Source: Haladaptatus sp. DJG-WS-42 (GTDB lineage: Archaea; Halobacteriota; Halobacteria; Halobacteriales; Halococcaceae). From it: a DNA stretch of 64,000 bases. Position numbers and translations under genes: made by a program. Positions within the stretch are counted from its first letter, which is position 1. Every line of letters begins with the position of its first letter. The stretch is taken from contig NZ_CP147243.1 in assembly GCF_037198285.1 (NCBI RefSeq), positions 744,001 through 808,000 of the forward strand, in the 5' to 3' direction. The notes below the pieces were generated by a model. The model saw nothing but the letters and a program-made list of their open reading frames with translations, was not told the origin of the DNA and made no database searches. Below, in pieces: positions 53,185 to 62,345 of the stretch.

Positions 53185-56100
53185 ATGACCGACGGAGACG
53201 ACCGGACGATTCTTTTGATCGGGAGTGGGCCAATTCAGATTGGGCAGGCCGCGGAGTTTGACTACTCCGGCGCGCAGGCGTGCCGTGCACTCAGAGAAGA
53301 GGGGGCCCGAGTTGTTCTGGTAAACTCCAACCCGGCAACCATCATGACCGACCCGGAGATGGCAGATGCTGTCTACATCGAGCCAATCAACACCGAGGCG
53401 CTCACGGAAATCATCGAAAAAGAGCGCCCAGACGGCGTTATCGCTGGCTTGGGTGGGCAGACCGGGCTGAACGTGACCGCAGAACTCGCAGAGGAAGGCG
53501 TCCTCGAAAAATACGACGTCGAGATTATGGGGACACCCCTCGACACCATCTACGCCACCGAAGACCGCGACCTGTTCCGCCAGCGCATGGAGTCGATTGG
53601 CCAGCCAGTGCCCCGGTCTGAGACCATCGACGACATGGACCAGCTCGAAGACGCCGTCGAAGCGGTTGGCGGGCTGCCCGTCATCATGCGGACGACCTAC
53701 ACCCTTGGCGGGAGCGGGTCGGGCGTCGTCGGTGAGATGGACGAACTCAAAGAGCGCACGCGCAAGGGGCTTCGCCTCTCGCGCAACGGCGAGGTGCTCA
53801 TCACCGAGTCCATCGCGGGCTGGATCGAACTCGAATACGAGGTGATGCGCGACGCAGACGACTCGTGTATCATCATCTGCAACATGGAGAACATCGACCC
53901 GATGGGCATCCACACCGGCGAGTCCATCGTCGTCACCCCGAGTCAGGTCATCCCTGACGAGGGCCACCAAGAGATGCGCACCGCCGCGCTCGACGTCATC
54001 CGCGAACTCGGGATTCAAGGCGGCTGTAACATCCAGTTCGCGTGGCACGACGACGGTACGCCCGGCGGCGAGTACCGCGTCGTCGAAGTGAACCCGCGTG
54101 TCTCACGCTCCTCTGCGCTCGCCTCGAAGGCGACGGGCTACCCGATTGCCCGCGTGACCGCGAAAGTCGCCCTCGGCAAGCGCCTCCACGAAATCGAGAA
54201 CGAGATCACCGGCGAGACGACAGCGGCGTTCGAGCCAGCCATCGACTATGTCGTCAGCAAGATTCCACGCTGGCCAAAGGACAAGTTCACCGAGGTAGAC
54301 TTCACCCTCAGTACGGCGATGAAATCGACCGGCGAGGCCATGGCCATCGGGCGCACATTTGAGGAGAGTTTCCTCAAAGCACTGCGTTCGACGGAGTACG
54401 AGCCAAGCGCCGACTGGGACGAGGTTGACGACGAGACGCTTGAAACCGAGTACCTCGTCAAGCCAACACCAGACCGGCCGTTCGCGCTGTTCGAGGCGTT
54501 CAATCGCGGCTACACGGTCGACCAAATCTGTGAACTCACGGGCATCCGCGAGTGGTACGCAGAGCGCTTCGAGCGCATCGCAGACGCGACCGTCGCCGCC
54601 CAGAACGGCAACTTCGCGGAGGCCGCACAGGCGGGCTACACGAACGCCCAAGTCGCGGCCATCGCGGGCGTCGGCGTCGATGAAGTCGAAACCGTCGCCC
54701 CAGAGCGCACGTACAAGCAGGTGGACACCTGCGCTGGGGAGTTCGCCGCGAGTACGCCGTATTACTACTCGGCGCGCGACCCCGTAAGCGAGATGCGCCA
54801 CAACGAGGTGAAGGTGAACGAGGACGTCGAAAGCGTCGTCGTGGTCGGCGGCGGCCCCATCCGCATCGGCCAGGGCGTGGAGTTCGACTACTGTGCGGTG
54901 CACGCCGTCCGCGCGCTGCGCGAAATGGGCATCGAAGCCCACGTCGTGAACAACAACCCCGAAACGGTGAGCACGGACTACGACACCTCTGATGGCCTGT
55001 TTTTCGAGCCAATCACCGCAGAGGAGATTGCAGATATCGTCGAACGCACCAACGCAGACGGCGTGATGGTGCAGTTCGGCGGCCAAACCTCCGTGAACGT
55101 CGGCCACCCGCTTGAGGAGGAACTCGAACGCCGCGGCCTCGACTGTCAGGTGCTCGGCACCTCCATCGACGCGATGGACTTAGCCGAGAACCGCGACCGC
55201 TTCAACGCGCTAATGGATGACCTCGGCATCGCCCAGCCAGAAGGTGGGACGGCGCGCTCTGAGGAGGAAGCCCTCGCCCTCGCGGGCGACCTCGGCTACC
55301 CCGTCCTCGTGCGCCCAAGCTACGTGCTCGGCGGTCGCGCCATGGAAATCGTCGACGACGACGAGGAGCTGAAAACCTACATCGAAGAGGCGGTTCGCGT
55401 GAGTCCAGACCAGCCGATTCTCGTCGACCAGTTCCTTGATGGTGCAGTCGAACTCGACGTGGACGCCGTCTCTGACGGCGAGGACGTGCTCATCGGTGGC
55501 ATCATGGAGCACATCGAGACGGCCGGCGTCCACTCGGGTGACTCTGCGTGTATGATTCCGCCGCGCTCGCTCGACGACGACCTGCTGGCCCGCGTCCGCG
55601 AAGTGACGGTTGACATCGCCCGCGCGCTCGAAACCGTGGGCCTGCTCAACGTCCAGTTGGCTGTCAAGGACGGCGAAGTGTACGTCCTCGAAGCCAACCC
55701 ACGCTCCTCGCGTACCGTCCCGTTCGTCTCGAAAGCAACGGGCGTCCCGATTGCGAAACTCGCGGCGAAGGTGATGGGCGGCGCGATGCTCGCAGACTTA
55801 GACGTCCAGGAGCAGATTCCAGAGCACGTGAGCGTCAAAGAAGTCGTCCTGCCGTTCGACCGCCTCGAAGGCAGCGACCCACGTCTCGGCCCCGAGATGA
55901 AATCGACGGGTGAAGTGATGGGCTCTGCGCGCTCGTTTGCCAAAGCCTACGAGAAGGCACAGGCCGCCGCCGGGTTGGAGCTTCCTGAAAGCGGCACCAT
56001 CGTGGTTGACCTCGACGTGGACGGTTTCGGGGCGTTCTACGACGTTGTCGAGTTCGATGACGTGCCCGCGGCGATTCGCAACGGCGACGTTGACCTCATC

Positions 56101-56277
56101 GTCTCCCGCGACGTGAAGGCGCTCCAGATGGCCGTCGAGGAGGACATCCCGTACTTCTCGACCGCAGAGAGCGCGAACGCCGCGCTCGAAGCCCTCGCCG
56201 CCCGCGACGAGCCACTCGACGTCGAAACGGTCGAGAAGCGGCCAAAGCAGGTGCGCAACTGGGGCGAACCTCAGTAG
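53185..56277 (+). CDS. carB: Carbamoyl-phosphate synthase large subunit
   Basis: 1030 residues. Makes carbamoyl phosphate from bicarbonate, ATP and ammonia supplied by CarA, for arginine and pyrimidines. Two homologous synthetase halves: the first starts LLIGSGPIQIGQAAEFDYSG and the second VVVGGGPIRIGQGVEFDYCA at about residue 550; each has an ATP-grasp domain (VNPRVSRSSALASKATGYPIA and ANPRSSRTVPFVSKATGVPIA, split). The allosteric MGS-like C-terminal domain is short. The 3' end overlaps the convergent ubiA gene by 7 nt. carA lies 1 kb away, separated by ubiA. Confidence 0.97.
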   Translation: MTDGDDRTILLIGSGPIQIGQAAEFDYSGAQACRALREEGARVVLVNSNPATIMTDPEMADAVYIEPINTEALTEIIEKERPDGVIAGLGGQTGLNVTAELAEEGVLEKYDVEIMGTPLDTIYATEDRDLFRQRMESIGQPVPRSETIDDMDQLEDAVEAVGGLPVIMRTTYTLGGSGSGVVGEMDELKERTRKGLRLSRNGEVLITESIAGWIELEYEVMRDADDSCIIICNMENIDPMGIHTGESIVVTPSQVIPDEGHQEMRTAALDVIRELGIQGGCNIQFAWHDDGTPGGEYRVVEVNPRVSRSSALASKATGYPIARVTAKVALGKRLHEIENEITGETTAAFEPAIDYVVSKIPRWPKDKFTEVDFTLSTAMKSTGEAMAIGRTFEESFLKALRSTEYEPSADWDEVDDETLETEYLVKPTPDRPFALFEAFNRGYTVDQICELTGIREWYAERFERIADATVAAQNGNFAEAAQAGYTNAQVAAIAGVGVDEVETVAPERTYKQVDTCAGEFAASTPYYYSARDPVSEMRHNEVKVNEDVESVVVVGGGPIRIGQGVEFDYCAVHAVRALREMGIEAHVVNNNPETVSTDYDTSDGLFFEPITAEEIADIVERTNADGVMVQFGGQTSVNVGHPLEEELERRGLDCQVLGTSIDAMDLAENRDRFNALMDDLGIAQPEGGTARSEEEALALAGDLGYPVLVRPSYVLGGRAMEIVDDDEELKTYIEEAVRVSPDQPILVDQFLDGAVELDVDAVSDGEDVLIGGIMEHIETAGVHSGDSACMIPPRSLDDDLLARVREVTVDIARALETVGLLNVQLAVKDGEVYVLEANPRSSRTVPFVSKATGVPIAKLAAKVMGGAMLADLDVQEQIPEHVSVKEVVLPFDRLEGSDPRLGPEMKSTGEVMGSARSFAKAYEKAQAAAGLELPESGTIVVDLDVDGFGAFYDVVEFDDVPAAIRNGDVDLIVSRDVKALQMAVEEDIPYFSTAESANAALEALAARDEPLDVETVEKRPKQVRNWGEPQ

Positions 56278-57182
56278 ATGAGGTAGAAGCCAGCGACGTG
56301 GAACCACGCGGCGCTCTGGGCAACCGCGAGGACGGTCAGAGCCAACACGGTCGGTAACGGGCTTTCTGTTTTTGTGTACGTACTCGCACCCCACGCGAGC
56401 AGCGGCACGATGGCGTAACTCGCAAGCGCAACTGGGCGCGGGAGCACAGACCCGGTGAGCGCCGCGAGCGAGACGAACGTGGCGAGGACGGCACTCAGGT
56501 AGAGCCGACGCAGCCACGTCGCAGAGAGCCGCGTGGCGAGGGTCCGTTTCCCGACCTCGGCGTCCGCCTCGCGGTCTGGCCACATCAGCGCGAGCAGGTT
56601 GACGAACACGAGCAGACAGAGTGGCGCGGTGGCGAGGGCGGCCGCGCGGCTGTACGTCCCCGACGCCACGGCGACGCCGTATTGAGGTAAGAGCACGCCG
56701 CCGAGCAGTGCGTGTTCGAGTTCACCGAGGCCGCGCCACGCGAGCGCGAGCGGCGGGAGCGAGTACGACCAGCCGAGCAGCGCGCCGAGCGCGAGAATGG
56801 CGACGGCGTGAACCGAGAGCCAGCCACGGTAGGAGCCGTAGCCAGCCACGACCGCGCCGACGGCCAGCGAGACACTGGCGGCGTAGAGTGCGACGGTCGG
56901 TGAGAGCTCCGTCTCAGGGAGTGCGCCACTCCCTCCAGAAAAGCGCGTGCGCGTCGTCAGCGCGTCCGTCTCGTGGTCTGCGTACTCGTTCGCGTAGTGG
57001 ATACTCGCAGTGACAGGTACGAGCGCAGCGAAGCCAGCAACGAGCGAGAGCCGGTCGAAGAATGCACCGTGTGCGAGCGCAATCCCGACGCCGAGGACGT
57101 ACACCAGCGCCACGATCAGCAGGTGGACGGGACGGCTCATCACGAGGAGAGCCCACGCGGTCGTGGACGGAGCGCGGTCCAT
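56271..57182 (-). CDS. UbiA-family prenyltransferase
   Basis: 303 residues, about eight to nine membrane helices. Two Asp-rich motifs bind the prenyl diphosphate through Mg: YANEYADHETDA (N-x3-D-x3-D) and WPDREADAEVGKRTL. Could be a 1,4-dihydroxy-2-naphthoate or digeranylgeranyl-type prenyltransferase (menaquinone or lipid synthesis). The ATG at 57180-57182 was chosen over a GTG at 57200. Confidence 0.85.
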   Translation of the reverse strand: MDRAPSTTAWALLVMSRPVHLLIVALVYVLGVGIALAHGAFFDRLSLVAGFAALVPVTASIHYANEYADHETDALTTRTRFSGGSGALPETELSPTVALYAASVSLAVGAVVAGYGSYRGWLSVHAVAILALGALLGWSYSLPPLALAWRGLGELEHALLGGVLLPQYGVAVASGTYSRAAALATAPLCLLVFVNLLALMWPDREADAEVGKRTLATRLSATWLRRLYLSAVLATFVSLAALTGSVLPRPVALASYAIVPLLAWGASTYTKTESPLPTVLALTVLAVAQSAAWFHVAGFYLIY

Positions 57183-57288
57183 ACCGGGGGAACCAGTCAC
57201 GACTAAATAGTGTCTTCGAATCTCGTAAAATCCCGTTTTCGCGGGCGTCAGGACTCAGTGGGTGAAAATACGGAATAAAGTGGGTTGG

Positions 57289-58359
57289 TTAGTCGCAGGT
57301 GACGAGACGGCGTGTTGACTTTGCCATCGCGAGTACGTCGTCGAAGAACCCAAGCGTGTCGAGTGGGCCGGGGTGGGCTTCTGGGTGGTACTGACGGGTG
57401 AGGATGTTGAGGTCCTCGTTTTCCAGTCCCTCCGGCGTGTCGTCGTTGACGTTAATCTGGGTCACGTCGAGTTTGTCGCCGGGGTCTGCGACCGTGTAGC
57501 CGTGGTTCTGCGTCGTCATGACGACCTGCTTCGTTTCGAGGTCGAGGACGGGCTGGTTCACGCCGCGGTGGCCAAAGGCCATCTTCTCGGTCGTGCCGCC
57601 GAGTGCGCCCGCGACGACCTGTTGGCCGAGGCAGATGCCCGCGATTGGCAGGTCGCCAACGAACTCGCTGACGAGCGCCTGTGCCTCAGAGAAGTTCTCT
57701 GGGTCGCCGGGGCCGTTCGAGACGAACAGGATGTCTGCGTCGACAGCCGTCACGTCTTCCGGTGTTGCGTCGTGGGGCAGGACGTGGACGACTGCGTCGC
57801 GCTCTGCGAGCGAGTCGATGATGCTGCCTTTCGCGCCACAGTCAACGAGTGCGACCGACGGACCGTCGCCGTTTGCGTTCACGACTTTCGGTTCTGTCAC
57901 ACTCACCTGTGCGCCGATGTTCGTGTGCTCGCTCATCCCCTTGCACTCGCCGAGTGCTTCGAGTGCCTTTTCGGGAGAGGCGTCCGGGCCGGCGGAGATG
58001 CCACACTTGATGGCCCCGCCTTCGCGGATGGTGATGACGAGGTCGCGCGTGTCGATGTTATCGACGGCTGGAACACCCTCGTGGGTGAGCCAGTCTGCGA
58101 CGTCGTCTGTGAGCTCACGAGCAACGACGGCACGAGGGTGGACTCGGTCGGACTCGAATCGTTCCGCTCGGACGCCATAGTTACCGATGAGTGGGTATGA
58201 GAAGGTGAGGATCTGTTCCTCGTACGAGGGGTCAGTGAGACTCTCCTCATAACCAGTGTACGCTGTTGTAAAAACCAGTTCCCCGCGGGCTTGACCCGGA
58301 GCACGCGACCGCGCCTCAACGACGCGACCGCCCTCCAGTGCCACGTAGGCGTCCGACAT
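57289..58359 (-). CDS. carA: Carbamoyl-phosphate synthase small subunit
   Basis: 356-residue glutamine amidotransferase subunit. Catalytic cysteine in AGICLGQQV; the His-x-Glu pair in QYHPEAHPGP completes the class I GATase triad; GRGVNQPV-like segment appears as GHRGVNQPVLDLETK. The N-terminal domain starts AYVALEGGRVVEA. TTATGG on the minus strand (58385-58390) is 26-31 nt before the ATG. An inverted-repeat operator lies just upstream, beside the divergent Lrp gene. Confidence 0.95.
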   Translation of the reverse strand: MSDAYVALEGGRVVEARSRAPGQARGELVFTTAYTGYEESLTDPSYEEQILTFSYPLIGNYGVRAERFESDRVHPRAVVARELTDDVADWLTHEGVPAVDNIDTRDLVITIREGGAIKCGISAGPDASPEKALEALGECKGMSEHTNIGAQVSVTEPKVVNANGDGPSVALVDCGAKGSIIDSLAERDAVVHVLPHDATPEDVTAVDADILFVSNGPGDPENFSEAQALVSEFVGDLPIAGICLGQQVVAGALGGTTEKMAFGHRGVNQPVLDLETKQVVMTTQNHGYTVADPGDKLDVTQINVNDDTPEGLENEDLNILTRQYHPEAHPGPLDTLGFFDDVLAMAKSTRRLVTCD

Positions 58360-58398
58360 TACGAGATACGTATGAAAGCCCCCACCATAAGTGTTACT

Positions 58399-58423
58399 TT
58401 CGTAGAATCGCTACGAATTTCGT
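58399..58423. promoter_or_regulatory. Inverted-repeat operator between carA and lrp
   Basis: TTCGTAG-AATCG-CTACGAA (58399-58417) is a perfect 7-bp inverted repeat; a further T and TTCGTA (58419-58424) make a second, 6-bp repeat sharing the right arm. The site lies upstream of the carA TATA-like box and 38-63 nt before the lrp ATG, so one regulator could control both. Its core CGAAATTCG recurs before carB. Confidence 0.6.
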
Positions 58424-58461
58424 AATCGTCAAGTGTTGCCATCGAGTAGGTGCTAATCTCC

Positions 58462-58875
58462 ATGGACGCGCTTGACCGAGAGATTCTGAGCATCCTTCGC
58501 CACGACGCCCGAACGCCGTACACCGAAATCGCGTCAACCGTCGGTACGTCTGAGGGTACCGTCAGAAATCGCGTCGAGCGGATGACCGAAGACGGCGTCA
58601 TCGAACGGTTCACCGTCACCACCCGCACGGGCAACATCAAGGCGATGATTGAGGTCCGCGTCGCCGTAGACGTGGACACGCGCACGGTGACCGACAAGAT
58701 GGCCGAATGGGAGGAAGTGGACTTCGTCTGGCAGGTGTCGGGCGAAGAGGACATTGTCCTCATCGTGGACGCCGCGGACACACAGGGCGTAAACGAACTC
58801 ATCACGCAGGCGCGTGAGATGGACGAAGTCGTCCGGACGAAAACGAGACTGATTCTCGACGAGCGCCTCGGTTAA
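58462..58875 (+). CDS. Lrp/AsnC-family regulator
   Basis: 137 residues: N-terminal HTH (DALDREILSILRHDARTPYTE, IASTVGTSEGTVRNRVERM, each in part) and C-terminal RAM-like ligand/oligomer domain (VDFVWQVSGEEDIVLIVDAA). It is transcribed away from carA; the likely operator lies between them, so it probably controls carA and itself, perhaps in response to arginine, glutamine or another amino acid. Its 3' end overlaps the PHP gene by four bases. The ATG at 58462 is preferred to an upstream start. Confidence 0.9.
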   Translation: MDALDREILSILRHDARTPYTEIASTVGTSEGTVRNRVERMTEDGVIERFTVTTRTGNIKAMIEVRVAVDVDTRTVTDKMAEWEEVDFVWQVSGEEDIVLIVDAADTQGVNELITQAREMDEVVRTKTRLILDERLG

Positions 58876-59576
58876 CTCTCTGATTCTTGCGGAGGTTCGC
58901 CAATCCCCGGCGAAGACGTATCAGGGTTCGACATCCAGCCTTTGTGTCCGTGAGTGAGTTTGTAGCCGCGGTGGGCGAGGCGGTTGATGAAGTTGATCGA
59001 GACGTGCGGTTCAACTCGGCCGTCTCTGATGGCCTCGACGATGTTTTCTGGGGTCGGATTTTCGACATCGACGGTCGTGTAGGCGCGGCCGACTTCGACC
59101 GGGTAGTGGGCGTCTGAGCCGCCGACCAGCGGAAGGTCGCGTTTGCGCGCGAGGCGACGCACCCACTCGTGCGTGCGCGGGTGCTTGCCGTTTATTTCGA
59201 TGGCGTCGAAGTCGGCTTTCACGTCGCGGACGGTGCTGTTTCTGTAGGGGTGGGCGATGATGGCCGCACAGCCGCGAGAATGAGCAATATCGACCACCAC
59301 TTCGGGCGTTAACTCGCCCGGCGTCGTCTCTGTTGGGGGGTTCGGGCCGACGACGAGGATGTGGCCCTGCGACGAGGAAACTTCGATGCCCGGAAGGATG
59401 TCCACTGACCCAGAAAACGGCGTGTAGTAGTCGTGGTTGGTCGTCGCCACCGCGTCAAGCCCGCGCATCGCTGCGGCCTTCGTGAGCAGGCGTACCCCGA
59501 TGGGGTCGAACGCGTCCCCGAGGGCCCGATGGCCGTGGAAAAAGCGGGTATGCGAGTGGAGGTCGATGGCGTACAC
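58872..59576 (-). CDS. PHP-domain protein
   Basis: 234 residues with the polymerase-and-histidinol-phosphatase metal-site pattern: IDLHSHTRFFHG at the start, TTNHDYYTPF, AAIIAHPYRNST and VGGSDAHYPVEVG. Ligands for the two or three metals are therefore present, so a phosphoesterase is expected. It begins with GTG (59574-59576), only 8 nt from the divergent ATG of the next gene. Confidence 0.85.
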   Translation of the reverse strand: MYAIDLHSHTRFFHGHRALGDAFDPIGVRLLTKAAAMRGLDAVATTNHDYYTPFSGSVDILPGIEVSSSQGHILVVGPNPPTETTPGELTPEVVVDIAHSRGCAAIIAHPYRNSTVRDVKADFDAIEINGKHPRTHEWVRRLARKRDLPLVGGSDAHYPVEVGRAYTTVDVENPTPENIVEAIRDGRVEPHVSINFINRLAHRGYKLTHGHKGWMSNPDTSSPGIGEPPQESES

Positions 59577-59584
59577 AGCTATCG

Positions 59585-59827
59585 ATGGGGGCCAACAGCC
59601 CTTTTGTCTTCTGGCGTCTGACGGGTGACACTATCCCGCAGCTGCAATCCGAACAGCAGGGGCGGCGACCACACGCCACAGTTTTTCGATTCCTCGGCAG
59701 CGAAGCCGCCCACTTCAGCGTAGACGATGAGCTGCTCGAAACAGCCATTCTGACCATCGAAACGCGCCCGCAGGTGCGTTCGGTGTTCGTAGGTGAGGAC
59801 TCTGAGCCAATTCCAGAGAGGGCGTAG
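59585..59827 (+). CDS. Small hypothetical protein
   Basis: 80 residues; begins MGANSPFVFWRLTGDTIPQL and contains TVFRFLGSEAAHFSVDDELLE (in part). No family was recognised. It lies upstream of, and 30 nt from, the diacylglycerol-kinase-like gene on the same strand. It starts 8 nt from the divergent PHP gene, so both must use compact promoters inside the coding region. Confidence 0.6.
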   Translation: MGANSPFVFWRLTGDTIPQLQSEQQGRRPHATVFRFLGSEAAHFSVDDELLETAILTIETRPQVRSVFVGEDSEPIPERA

Positions 59828-59857
59828 ACCTTTCACGCCGCCGTCCGAGATTCGCCC

Positions 59858-60790
59858 ATGAGCGATGCGCGACGGATTATCGTCCGAAACCCGAACAGTG
59901 GCGACCGAAAGCGCAGCAAACGCGCGAATGAGATTGGTGAGAAACGCGGCTACGAGGTGTGGAACAGCACGAAGAAAGGCGAAACCCACACCCTCGCGCG
60001 CGAAGCGGCCGCGGAGGCAGACCTCGTCGTCGCGTGTGGTGGCGACGGCACGCTGAATGAGGTCGTGCGCGGCGTTGCGGAGGCTGAGGCACTTTCCGAC
60101 GTGGAACTCGGTGTGATTCCCGCAGGAACGGGCAACGATTTTGCGGACAACATCGGCATCAAAAGCGTCCCGCATGCCTTCGACGTGCTCGAAAAGGGAG
60201 CGGTGCGGACACTTGACCTCGGGTGGGCGGCAGACCGGCCGTTCATCAACTCGTGTGTGGCGGGGGTCACCGCCGAAGCAAGCGCGGCGACGACGCCCGC
60301 CCAAAAGCGCCGCCTCGGCGTTTTAGCCTATGTGATGAACACCCTCCAGAAAACGCAGGCGTTCGACGGGCTGAAAATCGACGTGCGAGCGAGCGAGAAC
60401 GGCGACGTGCTCTGGCAGGGCGAGGCTATCATGCTCCTCATCGGCAACGGACGGCGCTTCCCCGGCGAGCAGATGAAGCAGGCGAACATGGAAGACGGAC
60501 TCATGAACGTCGTCATCTTAAAACGCGTCCCGACGATTGATTATTTCACGCAGGGCGCGGTAAATCGCCTGCTTCAGCGCGGAGCCTCGCATCTGACGCG
60601 GCTCAAAGTGCCTCAACTCACCCTCACCCACGAGGGCGAACCCGTTCACTTCAGTCTCGATGGCGAGATGCTGAAGCTGAACACGCTGTCGGCGCGGAGT
60701 CGGCGCGGCGCGATGCGATTTCACGTCGGCCCGACCTACGACCCGGCGCCAGAAGAGTGGGGCGTCAAACCAAATCCGAAGGGTGTTTGA
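59858..60790 (+). CDS. Diacylglycerol-kinase-family (YegS/BmrU-like) lipid kinase
   Basis: 310 residues. Nucleotide-binding region IIVRNPNSGDRKRSKRANE and catalytic loop VVACGGDGTLNEVVRGVA; substrate side GVIPAGTGNDFADNIGI. C-terminal beta domain with VHFSLDGEMLKLN. The family phosphorylates lipids such as diacylglycerol or sphingosine; in haloarchaea a CDP-archaeol or archaeol-type lipid is a reasonable guess only. Confidence 0.88.
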   Translation: MSDARRIIVRNPNSGDRKRSKRANEIGEKRGYEVWNSTKKGETHTLAREAAAEADLVVACGGDGTLNEVVRGVAEAEALSDVELGVIPAGTGNDFADNIGIKSVPHAFDVLEKGAVRTLDLGWAADRPFINSCVAGVTAEASAATTPAQKRRLGVLAYVMNTLQKTQAFDGLKIDVRASENGDVLWQGEAIMLLIGNGRRFPGEQMKQANMEDGLMNVVILKRVPTIDYFTQGAVNRLLQRGASHLTRLKVPQLTLTHEGEPVHFSLDGEMLKLNTLSARSRRGAMRFHVGPTYDPAPEEWGVKPNPKGV

Positions 60791-60813
60791 AAGGGGTCGT
60801 TGTCTGTAGCATC

Positions 60814-61404
60814 ATGAGCACGACGAACTCTCCTGAGGATTCTGCGGCCGAGGCCGAGGGCGAAGTCCACAAAAACGCCATGCAGGACGTGATTGCAGTT
60901 GACGAAGACGACAACGAACTCGAACTCGTCAACCGACTCGACGCCCACATGGGTGACGGCATCCGACACCGCGCGTTCACCGCGCTCGTCTTCGACGAAG
61001 ACGACAACATCTTGCTCGCCCAGCGTGCCTTCGACAAGCGCCTCTGGGACACCTGCTGGGACGGCACCGTCGCCTCACATCCCGTCGAGGGTCAGACCCA
61101 AGAGGAAGCCACGATGGAGCGCTTAGAAGAGGAACTCGGCATCACGCCAGACCAGTACGACGACCTTCGGGTCACGGACAAATTCGAATACAAGCGCTAC
61201 TACGAGAACGAAGGCCTCGAATGGGAAGTTTGCTCCGTCCTCAAGTGCACCCTCCAAGACACCAGCCTCGACGTGAACGAGGAGGAAGTGGCCGGGCTGA
61301 TGTGGGTGCCATACGAGTACCTGCACGAGAACCCACGCTTCTACCGCCAGCTCCGTCTCTGCCCGTGGTTCGAAATTGCGATGCGCCGCGACTTCAAGCA
61401 GTAG
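60814..61404 (+). CDS. idi: Isopentenyl-diphosphate delta-isomerase (type I)
   Basis: 196-residue Nudix isomerase; interconverts isopentenyl and dimethylallyl diphosphate for lipid and carotenoid precursors. Active site: HRAFTALVFDEDD, LWDTCWDGTVASHPVEGQT (catalytic Cys and metal His) and ERLEEELGI. The C-terminal Glu motif is EYKRYYENEGLEWEV. The ATG at 60814 is preferred to an upstream in-frame start that overlaps the previous gene. The stem-loop at 61462 lies after it. Confidence 0.95.
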   Translation: MSTTNSPEDSAAEAEGEVHKNAMQDVIAVDEDDNELELVNRLDAHMGDGIRHRAFTALVFDEDDNILLAQRAFDKRLWDTCWDGTVASHPVEGQTQEEATMERLEEELGITPDQYDDLRVTDKFEYKRYYENEGLEWEVCSVLKCTLQDTSLDVNEEEVAGLMWVPYEYLHENPRFYRQLRLCPWFEIAMRRDFKQ

Positions 61405-61461
61405 CAACTTTTTCTTCGTCGGGATTCACCTTCGGCGAACCGCTCCTCGAAAAACTTGCAC

Positions 61462-61482
61462 CGAAGCAGGGAACCTGCTTCG
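61462..61482. terminator. Stem-loop after idi
   Basis: A 9-bp perfect inverted repeat with a 3-nt loop, CGAAGCAGG-GAA-CCTGCTTCG, 58 nt after the idi stop. A second, weaker hairpin (CTTCGT...ACGAAG) follows. No run of U is visible beyond the stem, so it may be an RNA-processing or a weak termination site rather than a classic terminator. Confidence 0.4.
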
Positions 61483-61611
61483 AGCCTTCGTTCGCTCCGC
61501 TCACGAAGACATGAAAAAGGTCGAGAGCGACGACGTCGCTCACGGGTGTAACAGGGAACTCTCCGCCCAGCACCGCCACACGCTTTTGCTGATTCCGTGC
61601 GTCTCTCTGCC

Positions 61612-62313
61612 ATGGACGAACCCCGACTCTACGACTCGCTTGATGGCCAAGTTGCGCTCGTGACCGGGGCGACACGCGGGATTGGCAAGGAGGTGGCGTC
61701 GATACTCACAGCCCACGGCGCGACCGTCTACGCCGGGGCGCGCAACGTGGACGATGGTACCGCAGACGACCAGCACGCCATCCAGCTCGATGTGACCGAC
61801 ACAGCCCAGATTCAGGCCGCCGCTGACCGCATCCGCTCCGAACACGGGAAACTCGACATTCTCGTGAACAACGCGGGCGTGGTTGGAAGTGGGCGTGCGC
61901 TCCACGAGACGGACATCAACGCCCTCGACCACACGCTTTCGGTGAATCTGCGCGGGGCGACGTTGGTCGCGCGGGCCTGTCTCCCCCTCCTGCTCGAAAC
62001 TACGGCACCCCGAATCGTGAACCTCTCCTCGGGGATGGGCGCACTTGGCGAACGAATGTCCGGCGGCTATCCGGCCTACCGCATCTCGAAAACCGCGATT
62101 AACGGCCTCACGGCGTATTTGCATGGTGAGTACAACCGACGCGGCCTGCTTGCAAACTCAGTCTGTCCGGGCTGGGTGCGCACCGACATGGGCGGGCCGG
62201 GAGCCTCTCGAAGCGTCGAGGAGGGCGCGGACACTCCGGCGTGGCTCGCACGCTTCGCGCCGGGAAGTCCGTCGGGGTTGTTCTGGCGCTCGCGGACGGT
62301 CATCGACTGGTAA
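61612..62313 (+). CDS. Short-chain dehydrogenase/reductase
   Basis: 233 residues. The cofactor motif TGATRGIGKEVASIL and the NNAG motif (LVNNAGVVG) are intact; the catalytic Ser-Tyr-Lys appears as NLSSGMG...YPAYRISKTAING, with the triad in normal spacing. VCPGWVRTDMGG follows. Similar haloarchaeal SDRs act on carbonyls of unknown identity. ATG at 61612. Confidence 0.9.
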   Translation: MDEPRLYDSLDGQVALVTGATRGIGKEVASILTAHGATVYAGARNVDDGTADDQHAIQLDVTDTAQIQAAADRIRSEHGKLDILVNNAGVVGSGRALHETDINALDHTLSVNLRGATLVARACLPLLLETTAPRIVNLSSGMGALGERMSGGYPAYRISKTAINGLTAYLHGEYNRRGLLANSVCPGWVRTDMGGPGASRSVEEGADTPAWLARFAPGSPSGLFWRSRTVIDW

Positions 62314-62345
62314 ACACCTAACTCGGTTCGCGCCACTGTGTTCGC

